The position numbers and the translations under genes were made by a program. From positions 1 to 21,459 of the forward strand of contig VYEH01000299.1 in the NCBI GenBank assembly GCA_009843005.1: a stretch of 21,459 bases of DNA. Reading direction: 5' to 3'. Shown here piece by piece: positions 13,943-21,459 of the stretch (positions are counted from its first letter, which is position 1; the number at the start of each line of letters is the position of its first letter). The stretch comes from Pseudomonadota bacterium (GTDB taxonomy: Bacteria > Pseudomonadota > Gammaproteobacteria > Steroidobacterales > Rariloculaceae). The notes beneath the pieces were generated by a model that saw nothing but the letters and a program-made list of their open reading frames with translations, had not been told where the DNA came from and searched no databases.

Positions 13943-16498
13943 ATGCGAGAATCCATTCGCCATCCGCGTACCCGCCGGATGCCGCCGCTGGCGGTCGCCG
14001 CGGCCATCGCAGCGACCGCCGCGTTCGGACAGGACCAAGCTGCGGTCGACCCGGCCAATCCCACAGGTATCGAGGAAATCGTCGTAGTCGGCAGCCGGGC
14101 TCGGGTGGAAATGCTGGCCAACGAACTGCCGGTGGGTGTGGACGTGTTTCAGGGCGTGGATGTGGAACGCGCCGGGGAGGCCGACCTGGGGGCCGCGTTG
14201 ACAAAACTGGCGCCGTCGTTCAACTATTCGCGCCAGTCGGTCGGCGACGGCGCCCTGCTGCGAGCGGCCACGCTGCGGGGGCTGAGCCCCGACCAGACGC
14301 TGGTGCTGATCAACGGCAAGCGGCGTCACAACATGGCCTGGCTGCGTGTGCTCGACGGGGTGATCGGCTACGGCACCGGCGGCACGGATCTCGGCGCCGT
14401 TCCGTCAACGGCGCTGTCCCGGGTGGAAGTTCTGCGCGACGGCGCGGCCGCCCAATACGGTTCCGACGCCATCGCCGGCGTCATCAAGCTCCAGTTGCGG
14501 GGCGATGCCGACGGCGCTGAATTCACCGTCCAGGGCGGAACCGGCGACGGCAACGGATCGAGGCTCGGCGCTGCATTCAACGGCGGCATCCCGCTGGGCG
14601 GCGAAGGATTCCTCAACGTCTCCGCGGAGTGGTACAAGGAGGAACCATTGAATCGCAACGGTGGAAACGGCGGCCTGGATCCAGATTATCAGGATCGCCT
14701 CATTACCCACAGTTCGCCGTTGAACGACAGTGTCTTCCTGTTCCTCAACGGAGAAATACCGGTCGGTGACGACTCCGAAGTGTACGGGTTCGGTGGTCTT
14801 TCCCGCCGCGAGGGTCTCGCCAGCGGCGCCTACCGATTCCGCTACAACTACTGGGAGGGGCTTGAGTCCGGCGATGAGACCTGGGACTTCGTCGTTCCGA
14901 ACTTCATCAACTTCCATGAGCGCAACACGCACCCGGTCTATCCCAACGGCTTTCTCCCCTACGAGGAGTCGCGCATCAACGACGTATCCGGAGTGATCGG
15001 CTGGCGCGGGACGCTCTCCGGGTGGGACCTTGACCTGAGTGGTGCCTACGGGCGAAACGAGTACCAGTTCGGCGTGTCCGATACGATCAACGCATCCGTC
15101 GGCGCACACTATCTCGATCGGAATCCGGGCGCGAGCATCACCGACATCATCGCCAATTCCGGCCCGCTTGACGGCAACAGCGGAGGGATCGAGTTCGATC
15201 AACTGACACTCAATCTGGACGTGCGCCGCACCTTTGCCGACAGCGGACTGAGTGCGTTGGCTGCAGGATTTGAGCATCGCGTGGAGAACTACAGGCAGAC
15301 AGCAGGCGACGAAGCCTCGTGGTCATGCGGGCTGCCCCACGCAGAAGACTACGGCGGATTCGCAGTCGGACCCAACGGTGAGCCCCTGGCGGGTATCGTC
15401 GCCGCTTGCGGATTCCAGGGGTATCCAGGCTACAGCCCGCAGAATGCCCGACTGAGCGACGACAGCCGCAACAACAGCGGCGCCTATGTTGAACTTGAGT
15501 TTCAACCCGCGGATTCCTTCACATTTGTAGCTGCTCTGCGTTCCGAAAGCTACAGCGATGCCGGTTCGCAAACCACGGGCAAGCTGGCCGGACGGTTGGG
15601 CCTGGGTAGCGGGTTCGCGCTGCGAGGGGCCGTTTCCACAGGCTTCAGAGCGCCCAGCCTTTCACAGCGGCGCTTCAATTCGATCCTGTTTGTCGGCAGC
15701 GAAACAGGTCTGACGACGGTGTTTGCCGTGAACGAGGGACACGAAGTCGCCCGTGCATTCGGTGTGGACTCCCTCGCACACGAGACCTCTCGTAACCTGA
15801 GCGCGGGCCTGGTACTGACGCTGGGCGAACTCGATCTGAGCATCGACGCCTACAGCACGAACGTCGAGGACAGGGTGGTCCGCTCCGGCGGGATAGGCTG
15901 CGCCGGCATCCCTGCCTGCGATGCCATTCGGGTAGGGACGGCGGCGTTCTTCTTCAACGGCGTGGACACCGAAACACAGGGTGCCGATTTTTCCGTGCGC
16001 TGGGGCACGCCCTTTGGCGCCGGCCACCTGTCGCTGTCAGCCAATGCCAACGTCAACGAAACCAGTATCGTAGACCGCAAGACACCGGCCGGTGCGCCGG
16101 ATCATCTCGTGTTTTCCGACTATTTTGGCGGATGGACGGAAGACCTTCTTGAAAACGGCCAGCCCGAACGGCAGGCGAATTTCACCGCCGATTGGGAGCA
16201 TGACCGATACGGCGGACTGGTGCGTCTGAACCACTATGGCGCCACGACACAGCATCCTCTGGATACGGGCATGATTCGTATCGAGGCCGCCACGGTGGTC
16301 GATGTTGAGGCCCGATTCCAGATGGGCGCCGTACGCGGCGCCCTTGGCGTCAATAACCTCGCCGACAAACTTCCCGACGAACTGCCAAAGACCCACCTCT
16401 CGAACATTTTGTGGGGCATTCGCTACCCGACGGAGACGCCCTTCGGCTTGTTCGGCCGGTTCGCGTACCTGCGGCTGACTGTGGACGTTTCCCCTTAA
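13943..16498 (+). CDS. TonB-dependent outer-membrane receptor (complete)
   Basis: An 851-residue receptor with AGGGGG six bases before the ATG. Residues 1-29 are a signal peptide (basic start, AAAIAATAAFG). A TonB box IEEIVVVG follows at 43-50. The plug (about 54-170) contains LRGLSPDQTLVLINGKRRHN (about 111-130) and ALSRVEVLRDGAAAQYGSDAIAGVI, the signature of a large class of proteobacterial receptors with unknown ligands. The rest is beta-barrel, with STGFRAPSLSQ near 565-575 and a late GVNNLADKLPDELP. The final residues are LRLTVDVSP; the usual terminal aromatic residue for barrel assembly is absent, so the last strand is slightly unusual. It has its own leader and probably its own promoter. 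The substrate could be an iron complex, peptide or other scarce nutrient. Confidence 0.96.
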   Translation: MRESIRHPRTRRMPPLAVAAAIAATAAFGQDQAAVDPANPTGIEEIVVVGSRARVEMLANELPVGVDVFQGVDVERAGEADLGAALTKLAPSFNYSRQSVGDGALLRAATLRGLSPDQTLVLINGKRRHNMAWLRVLDGVIGYGTGGTDLGAVPSTALSRVEVLRDGAAAQYGSDAIAGVIKLQLRGDADGAEFTVQGGTGDGNGSRLGAAFNGGIPLGGEGFLNVSAEWYKEEPLNRNGGNGGLDPDYQDRLITHSSPLNDSVFLFLNGEIPVGDDSEVYGFGGLSRREGLASGAYRFRYNYWEGLESGDETWDFVVPNFINFHERNTHPVYPNGFLPYEESRINDVSGVIGWRGTLSGWDLDLSGAYGRNEYQFGVSDTINASVGAHYLDRNPGASITDIIANSGPLDGNSGGIEFDQLTLNLDVRRTFADSGLSALAAGFEHRVENYRQTAGDEASWSCGLPHAEDYGGFAVGPNGEPLAGIVAACGFQGYPGYSPQNARLSDDSRNNSGAYVELEFQPADSFTFVAALRSESYSDAGSQTTGKLAGRLGLGSGFALRGAVSTGFRAPSLSQRRFNSILFVGSETGLTTVFAVNEGHEVARAFGVDSLAHETSRNLSAGLVLTLGELDLSIDAYSTNVEDRVVRSGGIGCAGIPACDAIRVGTAAFFFNGVDTETQGADFSVRWGTPFGAGHLSLSANANVNETSIVDRKTPAGAPDHLVFSDYFGGWTEDLLENGQPERQANFTADWEHDRYGGLVRLNHYGATTQHPLDTGMIRIEAATVVDVEARFQMGAVRGALGVNNLADKLPDELPKTHLSNILWGIRYPTETPFGLFGRFAYLRLTVDVSP

Positions 16499-16554
16499 CG
16501 CAGTCTCCTCATGAGATGGTCGGCAATTTTCTTCCCATGATGTTACAAAGGTTG

Positions 16555-16591
16555 TGCTGCAGAAGATGTTGCGTCAGCGCAACGGGCAGCA
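16555..16591 (+). ncRNA. Nested stem-loop in the leader before the TRAP binding protein gene
   Basis: An outer stem TGCTGC (16555-16560) / GCAGCA (16586-16591) encloses a perfect inner hairpin GTTGCG (16568-16573), loop TCAG, CGCAAC (16578-16583). About 50 bases later an intrinsic terminator follows, so together they could be a small RNA or a regulatory leader ending at about 16668. No known riboswitch class was matched with confidence. The structure is drawn by eye and could be incidental. Confidence 0.35.
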
Positions 16592-16639
16592 ACAGTTTCG
16601 GGGAGTAACATACACTCGCCTTGGCAATGCCGGGAATTC

Positions 16640-16668
16640 GGGGCGCGAAACGAGCGCCCCTTTTCTTT
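16640..16668 (+). terminator. Intrinsic terminator between TonB receptor and TRAP binding protein
   Basis: A perfect seven-base stem (GGGGCGC 16640-16646, GCGCCCC 16654-16660) with loop GAAACGA is followed by TTTTCTTT. It lies about 140 bases after the receptor stop and only 34 bases before the TRAP binding-protein ATG. It may end the receptor transcript, or act as an attenuator in the leader of the downstream gene. Confidence 0.9.
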
Positions 16669-16702
16669 ATCCCATCGGGTTGGCATCGGTTAAGATGAGT
16701 AC

Positions 16703-17749
16703 ATGATCAGAAACTTTTCCATAACCCTTCTGACTCTCACTTCCGTTGCCACGCCTGTCTGCGCCCAGGAAGTCCGGCTGAAGGCACACCATATGCTGCC
16801 GCCCGTGGCGCCCGGCCACGCCATGATGCTGGCGCCGTGGGTGGAAAAGGTCGAAGCGGATTCCGGTGGAAGACTGCAGATCGACATATATCCCTCCATG
16901 CACCTCGGCGGTCAGGCCCCGGCGCTCATCGACCAGGCCTACGACGGCATCGTCGATATCGCCTGGACGTTGCCGGGATATACGCCCGGAAGGTTCCCCC
17001 GGATCGAGGTCTTCGAACTGCCCTTCCTGGCCGCGCACCCGGTGGTGATGAACTTCGCGATCCAGGACTTCATCGAGAATCATCCGGAAGAGTTCGCAGG
17101 CCACAAACTCATCTCGGTGTTCGTCCATGCCGGACAGCTCATTCATTCCAAGGAACCGATCCGTACGACCGCAGAACTGGCCGGCAGAAAGTATCGGATT
17201 CCCACGCGGGTGGCGGGCTGGATGGTGGAGTCGTGGGGCGCAACGGCCATCGGCACCACCGTCCAGAAAATCCCGGAGATGCTTTCCAGGGGGATCGTCG
17301 ACGCGACACTGATCCCCTACGAGGCGTCCTTCGGGCTGAAGGTCCACGATCTGGTGGACTATCACATTCTGCTCGACAGTGAGACATGGCCGCGCCTCAA
17401 TGCCCAGGTTCTCATGTTGACCATGAACCAGGGGGCCTACGACCGGCTGCCCGCCGATCTGCGGGCGGTGATCGATGCCAATTCCGGGCGCAACGTCGCC
17501 AGGTGGATGGGCGAGGCCTGGGTCGCCATGGAGGCCGCCGGTGAACAGGCCGCCGGAGAATCCGGAGAATACATATATCTCCCGCCTGAAGAGGTCGAAC
17601 TGCTGAGGCAGAAGAGCCAGCGGCAGGTGGCCGAACGCTGGATTTCGGTGGTTGCCGGGGAGGGCATCGACGGCGAAGCACTGGTCGAGGAAGCCACCTC
17701 GTACCTGGAACATTACGGCCAATTATTCGCTGCCGGAAACCTCCAATAA
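16703..17749 (+). CDS. TRAP-type solute-binding protein (DctP family), orphan
   Basis: A 348-residue periplasmic binding protein. Residues 1-21 are a signal peptide (TLTSVATPVCA). The mature part follows the DctP pattern: PWVEKVEADSGGRLQIDIYP (45-64), then GRKYRIPTRVAGWMVESWGA (161-180), with Arg165 the likely carboxylate-binding arginine of the family, and IPEMLSRGIVDATLIPYE (190-207). Relatives capture organic acids and pass them to DctQ/DctM membrane subunits, but no such genes lie in the window, so it is an orphan here. AAGATGAG before the ATG is a modest ribosome-binding site. A terminator stem ends 42 bases upstream (its T-run 34), suggesting separate or attenuated expression. Directly after the stop a small hairpin (ACACC-TTG-GGTGT, 17749-17761) lacks a T-run. 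Confidence 0.94.
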   Translation: MIRNFSITLLTLTSVATPVCAQEVRLKAHHMLPPVAPGHAMMLAPWVEKVEADSGGRLQIDIYPSMHLGGQAPALIDQAYDGIVDIAWTLPGYTPGRFPRIEVFELPFLAAHPVVMNFAIQDFIENHPEEFAGHKLISVFVHAGQLIHSKEPIRTTAELAGRKYRIPTRVAGWMVESWGATAIGTTVQKIPEMLSRGIVDATLIPYEASFGLKVHDLVDYHILLDSETWPRLNAQVLMLTMNQGAYDRLPADLRAVIDANSGRNVARWMGEAWVAMEAAGEQAAGESGEYIYLPPEEVELLRQKSQRQVAERWISVVAGEGIDGEALVEEATSYLEHYGQLFAAGNLQ

Positions 17750-17802
17750 CACCTTGGGTGTGACAGGGGCGCACCGGTTGTTACAGCCGCGTGTACGACC
17801 CA

Positions 17803-17835
17803 TTGTGCGCAAATGATCGAATCTGCTGCGCACAA
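17803..17835. promoter_or_regulatory. Nine-base inverted repeat upstream of the SulP permease
   Basis: TTGTGCGCA (17803-17811) and TGCGCACAA (17827-17835) are perfect inverted copies separated by 15 bases, about 83 bases before the permease GTG. Either an RNA stem-loop or a two-half-site operator would fit. No T-run follows. Confidence 0.45.
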
Positions 17836-17866
17836 GTTTCCGATATCACTGACCACGAACGATCGG

Positions 17867-17883
17867 GCTCGCTGCACGCGAGC
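17867..17883. promoter_or_regulatory. Second stem-loop upstream of the SulP permease
   Basis: GCTCGC (17867-17872), TGCAC, GCGAGC (17878-17883) form a perfect six-base GC stem 34 bases before the GTG start. With the preceding nine-base repeat it gives the 168-base intergenic region two adjacent dyads, suggesting control of the permease through RNA structure or protein binding. Confidence 0.35.
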
Positions 17884-17917
17884 GAGTCGCGCCGTTGTTG
17901 GTTACTATTGACCCGAC

Positions 17918-19543
17918 GTGAATTACGATCTCAGGACCTTCCGCGGCGATTTCTTCGGTGGCCTTACCTCCGCAGTAGTTGCCCTGCCGGTGGCACTGGC
18001 CTTTGGCATCGCCTCGGGCCTGGGGGCGGCTGCCGGGTTGTACGGCGCCATCGCGGTGGGTTTTTTCGCCTCGGCATTCGGCGGCACCCGATCGCAGATT
18101 TCCGGCCCCACCCCGTCGATGACCGTCGCCATGGCGGTCATCGTGACAACGCACGCCGGCACCCTCACCGAAGCGCTGACCATTGTGGTGATGGGCGGAC
18201 TGCTGCAGGTCCTGTTGGGCGTGTTCAAGGTCGGGCGCTACGTAGCCTACACGCCCCATGTCGTGATCTCCGGCTTCATGTCGGGGATCGGCATCGTCAT
18301 CATGCTGATCCAGGTGTTGCCCTTCCTCGGCGCCCCCACCTCGCCGGAGGGGCCCATGGGCGCCGTTCGGGAACTGCCGGCGGCGCTCACCAACATCAAT
18401 CCCAGTGCGCTGGCCATCGCTCTTGCGACACTCGCCATCGGAGTCTTGTGGCCGCCGCGGTTGGCGCGCCTGCTCCCGGCGCCCATCGTCGGGCTGATCG
18501 GCGGTACGCTACTGGGGTTGTTCTGGCTGACCGATGCGCCGGTCATCGGGCAAATTCCGGCAGGACTGCCGGGACTGCAACTGGGGCTGCCCTCCGCCGA
18601 CTTTCTCATCGGCGCCATCCACCCGGCGATCATTCTCGCCCTGTTGGGTTCGGTGGACAGCCTGCTCACATCCCTGATCGCGGACTCACTGACTGGAACC
18701 CGGCACAAACCGAACCGGGAACTGATCGGTCAGGGCCTGGGCAACATGGTCGCGGGACTGTTCGGCGGGCTTCCCGGCGCAGGCGCCACCATGGGCACCG
18801 TAACCAATATCCGCGCCGGCGGCACCACCCAGGTATCGGGCATCCTGCGTGCCATCCTGCTGCTGGCGTTGTTACTGGGTCTTGGCCGATTCGTCGAACC
18901 GATCCCCCATGCGGCACTCGCCGGGATCCTGATGAAGATCGGCTGGGATGTGATCGACTGGCGCCTGTTGCTGCGAATTCACCGCATTCAGCACCACTAT
19001 TTGTTCGTCATGCTGATGACCCTGAGCCTGACGGTGCTGGTGGACCTGGTGACCGCGGTGGCTATCGGCCTGATAGCCGCGGGAATGGCGCACGCGCGCC
19101 AGCTGGAAGGCCTGGAACTGGACAGCGTGGTCTCTGTGCCGCTGCTGGACCGGACATTCTTTGCGGGCGATGCGCGCATGGCGAACGTGGACCCGCTTTC
19201 GGCGCGCGTCGGGCTCGTGGCGCTGCGGGGAAGCTTCACGGTGGCCTCCTCCCACAAGCTGGTGGCAGTGATCAGTGTAGACATCCGCGACCACGACGTG
19301 GTCATCTTCGATTTCTCTGGAGCCACGCATCTCGACGACAGTGCGGCCATGGTCATCGAGCGGCTCATCGACGTGGCCGGAAAGGCCGAAACGGAAATCA
19401 TCGTCGCGGGCCTTGCCGGTTCCGTCAACGATACGCTTGACACGCTCAACATCCTGCAGCGCGTACCCGGGGATCGCATCGTCGAAACGCTGGACGAGGC
19501 CCGGGACATCGCCGCCGGCCTCCTCGAAGAACGCGCCGATTGA
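17918..19543 (+). CDS. SulP/SLC26-family anion permease with STAS domain
   Basis: A 541-residue inner-membrane permease. The start is GTG at 17918; the in-frame TGA at 17909-17911 excludes anything upstream, and no clear ribosome-binding site precedes it. The hydrophobic core holds family motifs: a Gly/Ala-rich first repeat (LPVALAFGIASGLGAAAGLY, about 23-42), SGPTPSM (62-68) and the long conserved stretch NRELIGQGLGNMVAGLFGG, then NIRAGG. A C-terminal STAS domain begins near 400 and includes FDFSGATHLDDSAA (464-477). SulP proteins carry sulfate, bicarbonate, chloride or dicarboxylates; the substrate cannot be decided here, and no carbonic anhydrase is adjacent. The gene is convergent with the thiamine-diphosphate enzyme. 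Confidence 0.96.
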   Translation: MNYDLRTFRGDFFGGLTSAVVALPVALAFGIASGLGAAAGLYGAIAVGFFASAFGGTRSQISGPTPSMTVAMAVIVTTHAGTLTEALTIVVMGGLLQVLLGVFKVGRYVAYTPHVVISGFMSGIGIVIMLIQVLPFLGAPTSPEGPMGAVRELPAALTNINPSALAIALATLAIGVLWPPRLARLLPAPIVGLIGGTLLGLFWLTDAPVIGQIPAGLPGLQLGLPSADFLIGAIHPAIILALLGSVDSLLTSLIADSLTGTRHKPNRELIGQGLGNMVAGLFGGLPGAGATMGTVTNIRAGGTTQVSGILRAILLLALLLGLGRFVEPIPHAALAGILMKIGWDVIDWRLLLRIHRIQHHYLFVMLMTLSLTVLVDLVTAVAIGLIAAGMAHARQLEGLELDSVVSVPLLDRTFFAGDARMANVDPLSARVGLVALRGSFTVASSHKLVAVISVDIRDHDVVIFDFSGATHLDDSAAMVIERLIDVAGKAETEIIVAGLAGSVNDTLDTLNILQRVPGDRIVETLDEARDIAAGLLEERAD

Positions 19544-19564
19544 TGAGGCCTTCCACCGGTCGGC

Positions 19565-19603
19565 GGACCGGACTTCGGGTTCGGGTTCGTCGCGGTCCGG
19601 TTC
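19565..19603. terminator. Hairpin between convergent permease and ThDP-enzyme genes
   Basis: GGACCGGAC (19565-19573) pairs with GTCCGGTTC (19595-19603), eight Watson-Crick pairs and one G-U. The 21-base loop carries a TTCGGG repeat. It sits in the 69-base gap between two genes that end towards each other, where a two-way terminator is expected. There is no T-run on either side, so termination efficiency is uncertain. Confidence 0.4.
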
Positions 19604-19612
19604 CCGCGTGCA

Positions 19613-21346
19613 TCAGCCCTTCCTGGCGATCACGTTGAGCAGCGCCTGGCGTTTCTCGACCCTGACTGCCCGCAGCGCGCGCTCCAGCGCGGCGGGCAGT
19701 TCTCCCGGATCCTCGACAAGCTCGCCGTAACCGCCGTTGGCCTCGCAGATCAGATCGAACCGGGGCGACGGCTCCAACTCGCACAGGGGCACCGATTCCG
19801 CCTTCGCCGCCCACCCTCCCGGGGCGTAGCGAAACGTGGCTTCACGGGAGCGTTGCCAACTGCCGTTGTTGTAGATGACGAACAGCACGGGCAGATCGTA
19901 TGCCCGGGACATGAAGTGAGTCGCCGTCGGCACGCCGAATACATGGCTGCCGTCGCCGATCGCGCATATCACGGTACGGTCGGGACAGGCCAGCTTCGCG
20001 CCCAGCGCTGCGCCGGGCGCCCAGCCCAGCACGCCCGAGTGAGGATGGCAGAAAAACGTGCCGGGCCGGCGGAAGCACGTCTGCGTGGGGTCCAGCGATA
20101 TCTCCGTGACGACGATGTCGTCATCGCCCAGCACGTCGCCGATGCACCGTGAAATCCATCGATAGTCCATTGGACAATGGTCGCTGACGCGACGTGCGGC
20201 ATCGTTCCACGCCCGCCGTTGACGGCGGTGAGCCGCCTCCCAGCGCCTGCGTCGTGCATCGATGGCGGACACGTCTCTCACGGGTGCCGTCAGGGTCTCC
20301 GCCACGCAGGCCCCCAGCGCCCGCAAAGTGCTGGCAGCATTGCCGGCCAGCCCGATATCCGTGGGATAGCCGCGAATGGGATACCGCTCGTAGAGCGGGT
20401 CGTCGTCGATCTGGATCACGGTGGCGTTGTCCGGCGGTTCCGCCCGGTTCGGAAACCACGGTGTATCGGATTCGACGGTCAGGATGACATCCGCTTCCGG
20501 CACCAGCCCATCCGCTTCAAACCCCTGATGAAGCGGGTGATCGTGGGGAAAATTCATGTAGGCGCTCCAGGACTCGGCCACGGGAATGGCCAACCGCTCT
20601 GCCAGCGACACCAGGGGGGCCACCGCCTGCGTATCCCTGCCCGCAGAGGACACGACGATGAGCGGATTGTCCGCGTTCACGAGTGCCTCTGCCGCGCGAG
20701 CGACGGCAGCCGGATCGGGTTGCGTAGCCGCCGACGGCCTCAACCGCGGCCTGGCGCTGAACTCGAATTCGGGCAGCGCCTCGCCGGCCACATCCAGGGG
20801 AAAGGTCACATAGACCGGTCCCGAAGGCGGGTTCGCGGCGATGGCCAGGGCACGGTCGGCCACGGTTTCGAGTTGCTCGCCAAGGCGCAACTCGTAATCC
20901 CACTTGACGAACTCGCGCACCAGGCCGGCCTGGTCAAACGACTCCTGGGCCCAGTGAATGGTGGCCGCGCGGGATGTCCTGCGGCCTTTCTCGGTAATCG
21001 AGGTGCGTCCCGCCGCAACCAGCATGGGGATGCGCGCGCGGGCGGCGTTGATGATCCCCCCCACCGCGTTGGCGGTGCCGGCGACGGTATGCAGCATCAC
21101 CGCCTGGGACTCCCCGGTCACCATCGTGTAACCGTGGGCCATGGAAATCGTGGTGATCTCGTGAATCACCGTGATCGGGCGCAGTCCGTCCGTGCGCCCC
21201 TGCGCTTCACGTTTCGCGAACGCCTCAATGAACGGCGGAAAATCGGTGCCCGCACCGCCGCCGAAAAAGTACCTGATCCCCCGCGCCTCCAATAGATCGA
21301 GGAACCCCTCGGCTACGCTGTCAACCTTGAGTCGCTTCGTGTTCAT
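19613..21346 (-). CDS. Thiamine-diphosphate-dependent enzyme, acetolactate synthase/decarboxylase superfamily
   Basis: A 577-residue cytosolic enzyme with the three-domain layout of acetolactate synthase and benzoylformate decarboxylase relatives. The N-terminal pyrimidine-binding domain carries the activating Glu63 (VIHEITTISMAHGY). A central domain covers about 200-340. The C-terminal diphosphate domain has the cofactor motif GDG (464-466) ending at YNNGSW (492-497), so Asp465 and Asn493 or Asn494 should hold Mg. Relatives decarboxylate or condense 2-oxo acids; this one does not carry enough clear markers to be called true acetolactate synthase, and no small subunit or ilv gene is near. The start at 21346 is preferred to a GTG at 21373, though neither has a good ribosome-binding site. 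Upstream bases to the window end hold no other gene that I can support. Confidence 0.93.
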   Translation of the reverse strand: MNTKRLKVDSVAEGFLDLLEARGIRYFFGGGAGTDFPPFIEAFAKREAQGRTDGLRPITVIHEITTISMAHGYTMVTGESQAVMLHTVAGTANAVGGIINAARARIPMLVAAGRTSITEKGRRTSRAATIHWAQESFDQAGLVREFVKWDYELRLGEQLETVADRALAIAANPPSGPVYVTFPLDVAGEALPEFEFSARPRLRPSAATQPDPAAVARAAEALVNADNPLIVVSSAGRDTQAVAPLVSLAERLAIPVAESWSAYMNFPHDHPLHQGFEADGLVPEADVILTVESDTPWFPNRAEPPDNATVIQIDDDPLYERYPIRGYPTDIGLAGNAASTLRALGACVAETLTAPVRDVSAIDARRRRWEAAHRRQRRAWNDAARRVSDHCPMDYRWISRCIGDVLGDDDIVVTEISLDPTQTCFRRPGTFFCHPHSGVLGWAPGAALGAKLACPDRTVICAIGDGSHVFGVPTATHFMSRAYDLPVLFVIYNNGSWQRSREATFRYAPGGWAAKAESVPLCELEPSPRFDLICEANGGYGELVEDPGELPAALERALRAVRVEKRQALLNVIARKG

Positions 21347-21459
21347 GCCATCACGTCGTGCCCATGCAATCACTTCATTCTGATGAGACGGGTCCGCTCC
21401 CTAACGCGTCCGGGCGCCCAAACCCGGATTTCGCTGCTGGCGCAGGTGAGATATGACCG

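Noticed and set aside
13897..16616. Shared octamer TACACTCG upstream of the receptor and of the TRAP gene
   Set aside because: Eight bases shared twice in 21 kb is within chance, and the surrounding sequences differ.
16600..16660. Possible yybP-ykoY manganese riboswitch, because of the GGGGAGTA box and a later GCCGGG
   Set aside because: The stretch between the boxes is too short and the usual helices are not visible. The downstream gene is a TRAP binding protein, not a manganese gene, and the TerC gene that would suit this riboswitch is 8 kb away. An Rfam search would settle it.
17791..19440. A 549-residue open frame overlapping the SulP gene
   Set aside because: It is the same strand in another frame, with Arg- and Gly-rich low-information sequence. 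The SulP frame carries all the conserved motifs.
20177..21295. A 372-residue open frame on the plus strand
   Set aside because: It is antisense to the thiamine-diphosphate enzyme and has no domain of its own.

Overview
The window looks like part of the chromosome of an uncultured or little-studied Gram-negative bacterium, most likely a GC-rich gammaproteobacterium. Two TonB-dependent outer-membrane receptors, many Sec-exported proteins, a periplasmic adaptor with an ABC exporter, a TRAP-type binding protein and a SulP permease all point to an outer membrane and a nutrient-scavenging lifestyle. The taxon is inferred from protein style only. No rRNA, tRNA, CRISPR array, insertion sequence or phage gene was seen. 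Coding density is high and no gap between genes exceeds about 240 bases.

Layout. (1) Positions 1-1921, minus strand: an exported acetamidase/formamidase-family protein, followed by the N-terminal part of a TonB-dependent receptor that runs off the left edge. (2) 2157-2492, plus: a 111-residue exported protein made almost entirely of four tandem copies of a TonB-box-like motif, closed by a strong intrinsic terminator. This is the most unusual object in the window. (3) 2602-6167, plus: a cassette of two related exported proteins of uncharacterised family (DPDLxGxW / RWEGDTLVVET type), a DUF6152-type periplasmic protein, and two related four-helix membrane proteins (DUF6644 type) whose stop and start codons overlap. 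(4) 6174-8726, minus: a large exported metzincin-like zinc metalloprotease. (5) 8866-13833, plus: a TerC-family membrane protein, a membrane-fusion adaptor, an ABC ATPase and two separate FtsX/MacB-type permeases, probably one operon. (6) 13943-16498, plus: a complete TonB-dependent receptor. (7) 16499-16702: a structured non-coding stretch with a stem-loop and an intrinsic terminator, directly before an orphan TRAP-type solute-binding protein (16703-17749). (8) 17918-19543, plus: a SulP/STAS anion permease. (9) 19613-21346, minus: a thiamine-diphosphate enzyme of the acetolactate synthase/benzoylformate decarboxylase superfamily, convergent with the permease.

How it may fit together. Most of the window deals with the cell envelope: uptake across the outer membrane (two receptors), periplasmic processing (amidase, metalloprotease), capture or export across the inner membrane (TRAP binding protein, SulP, ABC exporter, TerC), and an uncharacterised periplasm/inner-membrane cassette. 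The TonB-box repeat protein could act on the TonB system that drives both receptors. This link, and a possible metal-handling role for the DUF6152/DUF6644 pair, are hypotheses drawn from sequence motifs and gene order.
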